Assembly (NCBI GenBank): GCA_025617375.2
Contig: JAMYGW020000013.1
Coordinates: 682,001-746,000, forward strand
Reading direction: 5' to 3'
Length of the DNA stretch: 64,000 bases
Origin: Acarospora socialis
Lineage: Eukaryota; Ascomycota; Lecanoromycetes; Acarosporales; Acarosporaceae
Shown: in pieces, positions 45,696 to 58,100 of the stretch
Layout of the letters: each line of letters starts with the position of its first letter
Position numbering within the stretch: position 1 is the first letter of the stretch
The notes under the pieces: generated by a model
Databases searched by the model: none
The model's input: the letters and a program-made list of their open reading frames with translations, nothing else
What the model was told of the DNA's origin: nothing
Program-made: the position numbers and the translations under genes

Positions 45696-47604
45696 AAGTG
45701 AGCACACTAGATCCAAACATTCAAATTGATGGACGTAGCAAGGGTAACACCCATTAAGATGTTAACCTCGTGCGCCTGGTATAAGGCACCATGTAATATC
45801 AATACTGGGAGAGCTGGGATACAACCTTCCGCACCAGTTCTAGAAACTATCTACTTCTGCAAACAAAGCCTTCCTTTAAACATCACCATGATTATTGTGT
45901 TCTACTAACCAATCATTTTCAAAATGTTGCAATAAGCTCACAGACCTGCCTTGTCCGTTGTAATGAAAGCTACACTGAGAATAAAGTCCTCCCTATTGCG
46001 TGGAACTCTTGGGTAGAAACGGTAATACACTCAGTTATTGCTTAGATCCATTCTGAATATGCAGTCTTTCATGTATCATTATTAATGTGTGCGAGCAGGC
46101 CCCAAGGGAAAACACCATCTACCAGTGACAACACAGTCCGGCAAACAGTCTCAATCAAGAATATCAAAGCATCGAGAGCAGCAGCGACAGCAGGATTCGG
46201 TGTTGTCTCCTCCCAAACCTGCTTTGTTATCTTTCATCAAACTGTTGGCGCGACTCGCACTACCTTTTACAGGAGCGAAATTGGTCTCCAATAGAAAATT
46301 ACATGGCGGAAGTGATCAGCTGACTTCGCTGCCAAAAAGGCTTTACATGTGCTTGTAGGCTCCAACAAACGGAACGCTAATACCGGGTGAGTGCGTCAAT
46401 GACATGGACCATCATGGCGGCCTTGACACACTTTCGAGGTTCTGGCTCGTGGATCTCCATCTTCTCAGATTCAAATTCCGTTGTACAGTAATGTCACAGA
46501 CGCGAGAATAACGGGAGAGCGATAACATCCCATAGAGGTCGTTGACGCTGCTACGAGTACAAGGTCCAGCTTGAAGGTGATCAGGTCTGCTCGTTTGCAT
46601 CTAGCCTTCGCGTGCGCCCGTATGTGCTTCTTCAAACTACTCGAGCTCTTCAAACCCTTACCACAGTATTTGATTGTACACCTGTATCTAAACCCTTCGA
46701 GCTCAACTCTGTTATGCTCGAATAGACCCTGCCTGGATGGATGTATAATGCTTCGGGCGTTCTTGGCACTGGAGCGTACTGCGTGTGATGGCTCCCAAGC
46801 CTTGTCTCAGTGCGTCGTGCATCCGCCTGAGCAGCTTTCATTATTGCGCCTCTTCTGAGTGACGGAAAGCCTCTGCTCTCTTGTGTCTCAAGGCCGCGCT
46901 TCAAGTTGGCCCATCCGGTTTGCTGATTTTTGGCGTGGCTTGTAGCAGTGTATGACAGGTGTATGGCCATCACTAGGCTTGGCCCATTTGAGCCATAGAT
47001 TTTCTTGAGATCATTGAATAATATCCCGACACTCGTTGCGAAAGCATCAACCAGACGACATTGAAAATACACTGCAGTCATATGCACAAGATAGTGAAAA
47101 AGCTCAATGAGAGAGCTTTATATGTAATTTACACTACAGGGTGAACCCCTTTGCAAGCCTCGCTCCAAATCCGAATACAGGCTTGCGCGAGAAGCAACGT
47201 CTGCCATATCTCAAACAGGACCTCACACGTGGACGGTAACAATCAGTCTAAATCTGTCCTACACATCGATTGCGTATCTCTCGTGGATTTTCTGTGCTTC
47301 GTCGCGTCAAGTCTATCACTCGAAGCCAATGACCAGCCATGTAGGACATGAAAGCGATTGAGTGAGGTGCGAGAGGCAGCCGGGCTCCGGATGAAGCTTC
47401 GTGCTATCCAGAAATGGCCGCCTTTTACACGGAGCGACGATTGCTGAAACTGTTGAAAGTACAAGAGCTACCCATGAGATGTATGGAACGCCATGAGGAG
47501 ATGGCCCGAAGAAGATTCGGCAAGACCAAATGCAACCGACTCCGAACAACTGGTGGAGTGAATGTGAACAGTTACATAGATAAGCGCAGGGGTCGCGTTG
47601 AGGT

Positions 47605-49691
47605 TTAAGACGCGATTGCCCTCGCGGCTTGGTTGCCTCCTCTTCGATTGTTTCTCGGTTTTGATACAGTACTCCAACCATCTTCTTCCAATGCATCTGC
47701 GCTCGAATCCGTTGCGGGTTCTGGCGTTTTCTTATTTCCGTTGCCTCTCCATGCCCCTTCCGTAGGCTTTGCTGGAATGTCTCGAACTATCTCCTTTGGC
47801 TTGATCGCCTTATCCTCCGTAACGAGAGTCTTATCGCCCTCCATATCCGCATCTTCATCAGCTGCCGTGCCATCGTCCTGAGCCGCCTTCCGCAGAATTT
47901 CGTAGTTCTTCCCGGCTGGAAGCCCATCGACCCCGTTCTCTTTCTTCTCACTCTCGTGCTCTTTAGACGCAGCTTTTCCTGCTTTCTCAGGTTTCTCGAC
48001 TTTCTCGGCTCTCTCTGCCTTCTCCGCCTCCTTGGCGAGCCGCCTCTCTTCCCTCATCTTCTCGTCATGCTCTTTCTTTTGCCTTAGGGCAATCTGTCTC
48101 TTCTCTTCGACTTCTTTCTCTCGGGTAGAAGTATCGATAGGACGCGCGGCACCAAAAGGACTTGCTTTGGCATCCGAGGTCGCCGAAGCAGGCGATCGGG
48201 TCGGATCAGCCTCAGAGACTGTCCTTTTCTGGAGATTGAGTTTTGGCCGCACAGTTGGAGCAGCCGGCGCGGCAGGTGACGGTGGGCTGCTGATTTCATG
48301 AGATGACGGTGTTGGAGACTTGGCCGCTGGAGGATCGGGTTTCATCTTAGCTCTCCACTGATTATCCATCTCTGGTGCCGTTGGCGCCCTATCAGTCGGC
48401 GGTCGTTCTTGAAATTCGCGTCTTGGAGGCCTTGATCCGTCCTGTGACCGACCCTCGCCCCAAGCAGGAGAGTTTTTACGATCTCGAGGACCGTCCTGCG
48501 TCCTTGGTCTCTCCACGTCTCTGGCGGGTGGCCCGCTTGTAACAGCGGGTGAGAGAGGTCCTTTACGTTCCCAGTTACTGAAGTCTCGGACCTTGCCGTC
48601 ACCCTGTTCATAAGCGGGTCGGCGTCTATCAATGCGGTCGCTCCCGGCTTCGGAGACGTTATCGTAGTTTCGTGAGCCGAAACCTCTCCCCTCTGTATAA
48701 CCCCCTCGCTCAGATGTTTTCCGTTGGCCCGAAATATCTGGCAAGGGCCCTTTGCGGGTCCAATCACCAAACTCTCGAGCATCGGGCCGATCTTTTTCTG
48801 TAGGTAGCAATATACGTTAGTTTGATTCACGAAGTGTGGTTGTTCATCTCCGTGGTTACAGGATTGACTGACGTGGCTCTGCGACGCTGACTCTGATACT
48901 TCTGCCTTGAAACTGCACCCCATTGGAGTCTAAGGCCTTCTTAAGTCCATCCAGCGTAGCAAATTCCACATAACCAAACCCCTTGGGCTTTCTGTCCATC
49001 TTGTCTTCAACAATGCGAACATGGGTAACTGAGCAGCCAGTGAAGAAGTCGGTTATGTCCCCTTCGGTCGCGTCGAAAGACATGTTGCCAAGATGAGCGG
49101 TATAGGGTGGCTTGCTTGGAAGCGGAAGCTGCTCGCGCACCGAGTATCCACCACGATCTGGCGACAGTTTAGTAGTCTGAATAGGTTCCTATCTGTTGGA
49201 TGGACCTTGAACCTACCTCCGAAACCGTTTCCGTACCCACCGGTGGAGCTGAACGAGCGATCTCCTCCATAGCCAGTCCGACCGCCTGGTCCTGTTAAAC
49301 TTAGTTATGCTCTAGAAAGCGGAAGACGTCTTGGATCGTGCGCGGTCGGCATGCACATGTGAGGATGTCATACCAGCTGAAAGTCGGACGGTTAGTTGTC
49401 TCCCTGTCGCACCAAGAGTGCAGCAAACTCACAAGGCATTGGCATATCTTCCATTTCATCCGCCCAAGAGCCCAGAGCTGTATGGAATTAATCGCTGCAC
49501 AGCCTTAAGGGTGGCGTGCATCTCAACATACACTCATTCGTAAGGAAATCTCCTAAAGCCATCTTCTGGCCTTTGGCCTTCCCTGGAGCTACAAGTGACA
49601 GCATCAGCTTTCAGGTCATGATAGAGTCCAAAAGGACACATTCACGGCAGCAATTGAAGAGTAATCTTCAAGCTCGGCCTTGCTTACCCAT
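47605..49691 (-). CDS. Translation initiation factor eIF4B
   Basis: A minus-strand gene with about seven exons. The first is only ATGG (49,691-49,688), then 49,588-49,532 (APGKAKGQKMALGDFLTNE) and 49,478-49,434 (SLGSWADEMEDMPMP), then probably a 3-nt microexon and a Gly-rich exon (GPGGRTGYGGDRSFSSTGG). The RRM exon has PPYTAHLGNMSFDATEGDI, KGFGYVEFATLDGLKKAL and GRSIRVSVAEPR. The C-terminal ~400 residues carry RDFSNWERKGPLSP-type repeats and a Lys/Glu-rich helix, as in fungal Tif3/eIF4B. It helps eIF4A unwind mRNA leaders. It is divergent from the Tim-like gene. Exon 4-5 limits are the least certain. Confidence 0.88.
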
Positions 49692-50068
49692 GATTGCGGT
49701 TGATCAGTCGATGAAAATGAGAGTCTCTTCACGGTCTCTTCAAGAACCCTTCAGTAGAGACTGCTTCCAGTTGATCCGGGTATTGGTCTGTCAGGTTTTG
49801 TGTTGACCGCGTTGTTGTGACGTCTTCAGTTGAATAATGTCGATCCTCTGGCGAAGGAAAAGAATTGTGGGCGAATTGATGGACGAGCCGCTAGGCCATC
49901 TTGGGATGGTCCGAGCGTCCGCAGATCCTGCCGGCATCAAAGATGTATCATAACGGTCAGTCTTATATATGCGGAAGACCGCTCTTTAACACCACGATCT
50001 GCTACAAAGGACATGGTCCCATCCAACAATAGCCTCGATCTTTGTTCAAAGCTCGCGAAAGAGGGATC
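49692..50068. promoter_or_regulatory. Divergent upstream region of eIF4B and the Tim17/22-like gene
   Basis: This is 0.38 kb between divergent starts, with no convincing frame. The eIF4B side probably includes its leader. Confidence 0.3.
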
Positions 50069-50992
50069 ATGAGCGAAGACGGCTTTCCACTGCAGAAAAA
50101 CGAAGGGCATCAATCCCGAGGCACTGAGTCAATATTATGGCCTGCGCTTCAGGTAGGTGCCTTCAGCGGTGAGTAAACGTACTTGCTTTATCTCTTGAGA
50201 ACATACAGAATTATGGGCAGATCTTCCTAGCTCTTGCTACTGGGTATTAGCTGCATCTCGTAGACTCTTGGAATATATGTACATGTTACTTGGAATGTCA
50301 ACTACAAGCTCCGAAAGCTGAAATAACCCTTAGGCACATCTGGTCTTCTTGTCGGAGGCGTCTCGGGGGTTCTTCGATCGACTACTCCCACGTTGTTTGC
50401 TCTGGCCTCTGGCATACAATGGTTTGCTTTGGGTAGTACATTCTGGGGTTAGCAGCATCGGACCAGCATGAGTTGAACGCTGTGCTGATGTATCTCAGTT
50501 ACTCGGAGCTTGATACTTCATGCAAGAGATATCCGGAAAACCAGTCCAAGTGACCGAATCTCTGCGAGTGCCGTCGCAGGAGGGGTGGCCGGTGGCAGTA
50601 CAGCTGCACTGCTGAGTAATGACTTTGAATCAAAACGCTGACAGGCTGAGCTAATGATGGAGAAAGGAGGACGAGCAAACATACTTCCCGGGACTATCAT
50701 GTTCTCCCTATTTGGCCTCATCGGGCAAGCCGCTCTGAACCGGGTGCTTGCCCATCGATCAGAGGCAGCGAGCATTGGTCTCGCTGATACCTCTCGTTCG
50801 GAATCGTTCTGGCGAAGGATGGCCGAATCGAAGTGGACCCCATTCAAAAATCTCTCCGACGAGGAATACGAAGTGATGCTTCGTGAGAGGTTGCTGCGGG
50901 TCAATGCGGAGCTCGCCATTATCGATGAAAAGATCGAGAAGCTAAGGGAAGTCCCGGCTAATGTGGGAGAGCAAGAGAAAACGAGTCCTTAA
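50069..50992 (+). CDS. Tim17/Tim22-like four-helix membrane protein
   Basis: Four exons, 50,069-50,168, 50,334-50,447, 50,499-50,615 and 50,667-50,992, give 218 aa. Gly/Ala-rich membrane segments follow each other: VGAFSGTSGLLVGGVSGVLR, LFALASGIQWFALGSTFW, ASAVAGGVAGGSTAALL and IMFSLFGLIGQAALNRV. Spacing, GxxxG-like helices and the C-terminal hydrophilic tail fit fungal relatives of the Tim17/22/23 family, probably mitochondrial. No specific import role can be claimed. Splice sites are all GT-AG and keep the frame; the third acceptor (GAGAAAG) is preceded by a GCTAATG branch-like word. Confidence 0.75.
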
Positions 50993-52144
50993 TCACGGAA
51001 ACGTCTTTCACCGCGTGCCCGAAGCGATCTACTTTGCCGCTGTAACGCCATGGGCCGGTTTATCGAAACATCTCGCTGGTGGCAACCTCATTCAGGGAGC
51101 GGGGGCGGGCTCCTCCCTTACAGATCGAAGTCAAGCACTCCAAGTAGTGGACCGATCTGGACTGGTGTACTCGAGACGGAAGCATCCTGGTGGAGTCACA
51201 AACCGCCCGTCTTGCAGGGTTCCTTCTATCCTCGTCCGGGCTTCCTCGCAACATACCTCGTAATAACGCTTGCGGCAAGCATCGGTTATTCGTCTCCCAC
51301 AATATATTGGGTTGCACTGCCATGGATGTAGGCTGCCATACTAATTAGGCAGCCGGTGTGCCTCCACCGGTCTGCTCACTTCGCATGAAGTATCTCTGCA
51401 TCTTTTCTCTACGAGAGCCTGGCCTGGTGTTAAATATCGATGTGGATGTTCATGGGGTTCACATGAGTCGGCTTAGGACTACCTTGACCTGGATAAGAGG
51501 GTCATGTTGACAGGACAGTGTCTTTACTAGATTCGGTGCTCAGCATCGGCCTGTATAGTGGTATCACATCGTAGCATTATTAAGATGAACCGCGTACCAT
51601 AGCACTTCAACAGCTATAGGGTAGAGTGATGGAAGTATCTCAGAAGCTCCTATGCACTTGCAGCGCAGCTGTCACATTACGTGAAAGTGGCTTTGCAGTG
51701 TCTTCTCCATGAGGTATCTTTATATAAGGTACGAGTAAGGTAGAGAACATAAAGGTTAGTATCTTGGATAAGAATTAAGTACCTTAAGGTCCTCAGGTGA
51801 AGTAAGGTACAGGTATTTGTACAAATGACGTCTGGGCGGGACTCGAGCGTGTAATATATTTGCCTATCGATAAGGTAATATGTGTAAAATATACCGTATC
51901 ATTGATATGCTGAAACTTTGTACTCATCTCGCTTCCAACCCATCAGATACTAGACTAAGCTACACATTGACCTACCTACCTCACTCACCAATGTACGGGC
52001 ATTCGGTTGTGCGTCGTGATCCAATACTTCGGTGGGTCAGCTATCGGCCAGACCAGGGAGGTCATGATACTCGTACATGTGCTTCAACGTGAGAATGCTG
52101 GCTTCCGGAATGCGCAATTGGTTCGACTACCGCATCAATTCTGA
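50993..52144. other. 1.15-kb intergenic region with AGGTA/TACCT clusters
   Basis: No convincing coding frame. Between 51,715 and 51,810 there are repeated AAGGTACGAGTAAGGTAGAG and ACCTTAAGGT/GTAAGGTAC words close to those at 27.4 kb. Probably the 3' end of the Tim-like gene and the promoter of the Fmp27 gene. Confidence 0.4.
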
Positions 52145-55100
52145 ATGAAGATGGCCTTACCCAGTCCCGCCTTTTGCTTGGGGATTGTGCTCCTGTCGTA
52201 CCTGGCCTCCTTTGTTGTTTTCGCTATCCTGAGGATCATCACCGGGATATCCATTCAGCGGATCGGCTACCTCTCCTTGCGCCATATTGCATACACTCCG
52301 AAAGATGGAATCAGACTCGATATACGAGGCTTAGGTCTGCATCTGCACCGTCCTACCTTCGCCCAACCAACCTGGATCAGCCTCAAGTTTACGGAGTTGA
52401 GGGTCACCGTGGATCTGAAGACTCTGGCGGCAGGTCAAAATGTCGGTGGTTCATCGAATATGGAAAATGCTCTGAATGGTGCTGATGGACCTAACTGCAT
52501 ACTGGATTGGGCTGGAGGCAAGGATAAGCCGTCTGAAGGGCGTTTCCGTTCCCAGCAGAAACAGAGTCGGACATGGGAAAAGATGACAGAGCTCAAGGAG
52601 AAGATTAAGCGGCTGCAACGGAGAATTCATTGGCTACGCATGGTTGACGTTGTGGCACTCAACTCAATGCTGGTCATCACGGACATCGCCTGTTTGCAGA
52701 TCGGAACTTTCACGATGGCGGTGGATACTCGCCGTAAGACGGTGGATCGCAGTAGACTGTTTCAACACAAGAAGACCCCCCGAGGTGAACAGCGGCCTGC
52801 GGAATGGATGTTCGTCCTTAGAAGTGTTCTTTTCACTCCTGAAGGCAAGGACTCGTTGGAGATACTTGACGCCTGTGGACTCAATATCCACGGGTTGTTA
52901 TACAAGGACCGGGAAGGCCTTCGCGACGCGTCGGTGTCTCTTAAGCTTGGGCGGGTCCATATCCCTTACGATGACTTGGTCACCTGTTTCAACCGGAGTG
53001 AACGTTGTAGAAGAGCATACGCTGGCTTCGGATACAGCTCCTGGGACGGCGACATCTCCGTGACAGATGTTATGGATGAGCTGGACGTGCCAGGTAGCAG
53101 GGAACGAACAATAGTCCAGGCTGTGTCGGACTGGAAAGATTTCGTGAGCTCCATTTTACGTGGAATTCAAGAAGTGCAGTTAGCGATAAGTTTTATGGGC
53201 ATGTCGAAGAGGATTCATTCGATGCAACCTCTTGGATCACCTCTGTACTTGAACATTGCTATGAACGAAGTTGGCATCGATCTACACCGCTTAGACCAGA
53301 AGAGTCCGGCGCATCGAATGTATTTCCCTTCCAGCGACATAGCTCACGAAGCATTACTTGCTGCCATCTCGATAGCAATCAGCATAGACGATGGGAGTGG
53401 TGATCCTGACCGGTTGCTTTACGTCCCAATGGCTACCACAACTGTCAAAACGACACTTCCTTCCAAGACAATTGCTTACTCCGAACACCAGAACGCGGCA
53501 CAACGGAACGCCAATATTCTTTTCGCAAACATGGTTGTTACATCACCATCACTTGACCTTGACCCAAGACACCTGCCTCTCGTGCTAGCCCTCCTGCAGT
53601 CCCGTTCGATTTCTTCCGGAGGGTCAGTGCAAGACAACCATCACTTGATATCACGCCTATTACCCAAAGCCAGTATCAAGCTATCCGTGCAGGAACCGGT
53701 AATCAGGGTTGTGCTTCCGCCCGCGGATCTGAAACCTACGGATTCCGAAGACTATGATTTACTGATATCGTCCATATCCTCCATCTCGTTAGACGTTGAA
53801 TCGTCGCACTCAGCAACTGATCAGGTCAACTACTCACTCATATCGAACTTTAGAATAGCGTCCCATCAACTCTACTACCAGACTGCAACCGGGGATCGGC
53901 ATAATCTGCTCGTCACCCAAGCTCTCGAGCTTAGGGTTGAGATGTACGCATTCCCTGAGGTGCATGTGCTTGCGACCGGCAGTCTAAAAACATTCTCTGT
54001 GCATCTGGTGCGTTCCGAGATCAGTGCAGGACTGCATCAGATAGTCAAGCAGTTGAGAGATGGCATACAACCAGGAGAGGCCGGCTCCCTTGCAACTTCT
54101 CGCAAGGGAAATATTCTGCGGCGGCTACCGTCCTGGTTACATTATTTCAGTCTCCAAGGTTCTGACTTTGGCGTTGAGATTGCCGGAATGGATCCTGAGA
54201 TCTCACAAAATACTCGAGGTATTGCATTGCAACTCGAGTCGTGGACTGCGGAGTATAAGACTCATAAGAAGGAAACGCCTGAAAGGCGACGACTGTCAAG
54301 ACGCAGAACAATGAGCCCGCTGAGTGCAACTACGGAAGACTTGTTTGCAGAAGCTGTGTCTCCTATAAAGCCAAGCAAGAAGATTCACGTTGCGAAGGAT
54401 GGTAGACGCCTTGCTGTACACTTTCGGGATCTCGAAGGTTTCATTATCGACTCCTTGGATCACTGGGAATCCAGCGCATTTCTTTCTCTTCCTCGCCTCG
54501 AGGTTGCGCTCACGTCGTCTAAGGATTCCCAGGGTCCGATCTTTCATGTTAATGCCTACTTCCAGACATTATACCTGGACTATTCACTCTACCGCCACTA
54601 CGCTATTGCGGTGGCCTGCATAGCACTTCGAAATGCATTCACTGGAACGGAAAGAGCATCAGAAACAACGCCAACTCGCGAATCGTGTTCACAGGGTCCT
54701 GTAGGGCGCAAAATTATAGACGAAAGTGAGGAACAGGAGGAGTTGGTCACCATTGATTTGAAGGCGTCACTATTACAGATCAAGGTAACGATGCCCTCAG
54801 ATCCGCCTATGATGGTTCAGATTTATGGTCTGGATACCGGCCGCCATCGTTATGCTGCTCCCTTCATGAGGGCTAGTCTTGTGCGCCTATATGTGCAAGC
54901 TCCCAAACTGAAGAAAGTCTGGGCCCGGATTGTTAGCATCAAGAACCATCGCCTTGATTTCCGGCAAAGTCGGAGGAAGTCTGGCAAAAGTGTCGTCAAC
55001 GAAAAGTCCATTGATGTCTCGGCAGACTTCATCAGACTAGCTGTCCCTCATCAACTTGTCCTCCACAAGGTCTTTGATAATTTTGTTAACGTGGCCAAAG

Positions 55101-58100
55101 CTACGGAACAGCTTCACTATCGATTAAGAACTGGGACAAGTGAGTATATTCTCGAAAAGCATCCCGAACCACCAAAGCAGGTGCCACGGATCTCCGTCCG
55201 TACCAAGACTCTACAATTTGAGCTTGAAGATGGACCTTTCGAGTGGAAATTAGGCGTTATCTATCGCCTAGGGCTTGTCGAGCAGAAACACCGGCTAGCT
55301 CGTGAGAATGCTTTCAAAGTCAAGAGCAAGAAATTAGAGGAGGCCCAGAATCGTCGAGGATCGTCCCGCTTTCGCGCACAATCATCACACCCGCATCATC
55401 GTGGCAGGAGTAAGCGTTCTCAAGATGACGAGGTTAGACAGCGAAGTAATAGTAATGAGGCAAGACCTCGTCCGCGTTCCACCCCACGTGCGGTTCGTGG
55501 GCGCCACATGCGGTATGATCCTGAAGGGGTATGTGATCTGAGTGGCGAAGCGACCATCACGGTGGAAAAGGCTTGGAAGAAATTACAGGAATATGAGAGT
55601 CGGAGCTGGAAGAAACGCATTGATAAAGGCTTACAATACCAGAACGCTGCTATGCGAGAGATTCGTAGAATCATCTCTGGTGCCGACGAGGTACCCAGGA
55701 CCGATGACCAAATGGAGCACATTCTGGGTATACCCGCTCGACCGGGCCTTATGTCAACTCTCATCAGCGATCTTAGTGTTGTCATTGATAAGCCCTCATT
55801 TCCCATTGCCGAGTATCCAAGATTCCTGAACAGGGTTGGCAAGGGTATGCCTTTCGATATGAAGTATTCGCTTCTCATACCTATGAGTGTTCAGATTGAT
55901 ATGGGTGAGGCTCGTGTCACCTTACGAGATTATCCACTGCCTTTACTGCACGTACCGGCCATCAGACTGGGCCAGGCTCCGCGATTGCCGAGCTGGTCGC
56001 TCAAGACGGACTTTATCATTGCAGAAGAATACAGAGCTAGCGACTCGACACGGCACGTCCAGGTGAACGTGGTACCGCCAGAAAAATTCTCTCAGAATGA
56101 TCGACGCAGCTGCTTTGCAATCGATGTCCGCCGAACTGTGTCTCCGGTCAAGACCTATTCAGACGTCATCGTTGACATTAACACCAGCCATCCTACCAGC
56201 ATGACATGGGGCACATCATACCAGCCTGCAATACAAGATATGATGATGATAATCGAGGGCTTCACGAAACCACAGGTCAATCCTTCCGAACGGACAGGAT
56301 TCTGGGACAAGATCCGGCTGAGTGTGCATTCTCGCGTCAATGTCCGATGGAAAGGAGATGGCGACGTGCATCTCAAGCTAAAAGGTATGTTTTCCCTGCG
56401 ATGAACAACGTCGCAGACTAATTTCTGAAAGGTGCTCGCGATCCATACATTGTTACCGGTCAGGGTGCGGGATTCATCATGTGCTGGCGGAACGACGTTC
56501 AATGGAGCATTCATCAAGACGACGATCCTAAGCAGTTTATGACTGTATCTAGTGGCGAATATGTCCTCGCAATCCCCGATTACAGCCATCAGGCACACCG
56601 GACTATGGATGCTGTTGATCGCGATGGCGAGAGCAGTGTCTCGAGCAGTAGCAGCTCCGAAGATAGTGCTATTTTCAAGAAAGTCGTCATGAAGCTATCT
56701 GGTAACGTCCGGTGGTTGGCGGGTCTCGTCTTCGAGCGTAACGTCGACGGAGGGGGTAGGTCCTTTGATTTTAGGCCGCACTACGACGTCACGCTAAAGA
56801 ATGTGCGTGATTCAAAGACTTCTATACAACAGGTTCGGACGCATCTCTATTATTACTGACCTACGCTAACAAAATATTAGAATCGTGATCCGTTTCAAGG
56901 CTTCCGAAGTCATCACATACATTTGTCGCTCGCAGTAGCTGCTCCCTTGAATCGGAAATGGTCAGTCACGAATCTAAAGCCATCCTCGAATTACAACACG
57001 GTACATCTCACTCCTCGGTTCTTCACCCACTTCTTCAGTTGGTGGTCAATGTTCTCCGGTGTCATGTCCCTTCCCGTACGACAAGGCAGCCTTTGGCCAG
57101 GACTCGAAAAGTCGAGCAAAAAGTTTGGCCGACATCTCGCTACGATCAAATACAACTTGCTCTTATCTCCGCTATTCATCGCTCACATATATAAACATAA
57201 GGACGCCGAAGATTATACTGAAGATGTAGTAACTGCAACCGGGTTGAAGTTAAGGCTTGATAGCTTCATGTTGGATCTTCACCAGCGCAGAGAAGAATTT
57301 GCGGCGCAAGCCAAAGGCCCGGTCAAGCCAATCAAAACAAGTGGCATGCGGATCAACCAGGCACAATTGGACTTCATATCTGCCGATTTACGGGCCGTGT
57401 CAGCAAGCATAGCAGGTACAACTCGCGATGCTACGAAGCGAGCGTCAGACGAGGCTTTGGCCACATACCAGAATTCTGTCGCCGCTGTCGATATCTCCCG
57501 ATTTACTATACCTGATAACGACCTCTCATGGATCGACATGGACGACTTCGTTGAGTTAGACTGGATCCTACCGGCAGAGTCAAACCCTAAAACTAAGATA
57601 ATGCCGCTTGCTTTCGCCCCTCGTTTTTCTTATTTCAGGCAGACCGACCACGAGGACTCTATATCGCACGATGCAACACGGTCAAGCACCTTTGGCAACG
57701 AACTTACTCACTTCTGTGTGATGTCCCAAGACAACGATCCGCGCCGCGTTCAGTGCGATTTAATTAGCGAACGAGTTGAGAAGATAGATCAGCAAATTGA
57801 GACTCACAGAAGGGCACTCGGAGAACAAGAGTTGCGGGTGGTGAGAGACAGTTACAAAGGTGAAAGCCCAAAAGAACGGTTCGACATTCTAGTTCATCAG
57901 GGCAAAGTGCTACAGAGCAAGAAGGATTTTCTGCAAAGTATTTTCGAGGGTCTCTCGCAGCGCCTCCAGAGCAGGGAGTCTGCAGCGCCCAATCTTGAAT
58001 CTCATGAGCAAGAATCGAACGGCAGCCGATCTAGGTATGGTTATACCAATCAGCATGCGGAAGCAGAAGCAGAAGTGCTGGAAGCAACACCGCTTGCAGA

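Larger units (their letters stand above)
44754..47604. other. 2.8-kb gene-poor region
   Basis: No convincing protein gene was seen on either strand; the longest frames have no family resemblance and are interrupted. It holds a tRNA-Arg-like sequence, a 50-bp inverted repeat (both listed) and short AGGTAGG words at 44,820. Composition is intermediate, without the CG/CC/GG loss of the transposon block. A lineage-specific gene or non-coding RNA cannot be excluded. Confidence 0.45.
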
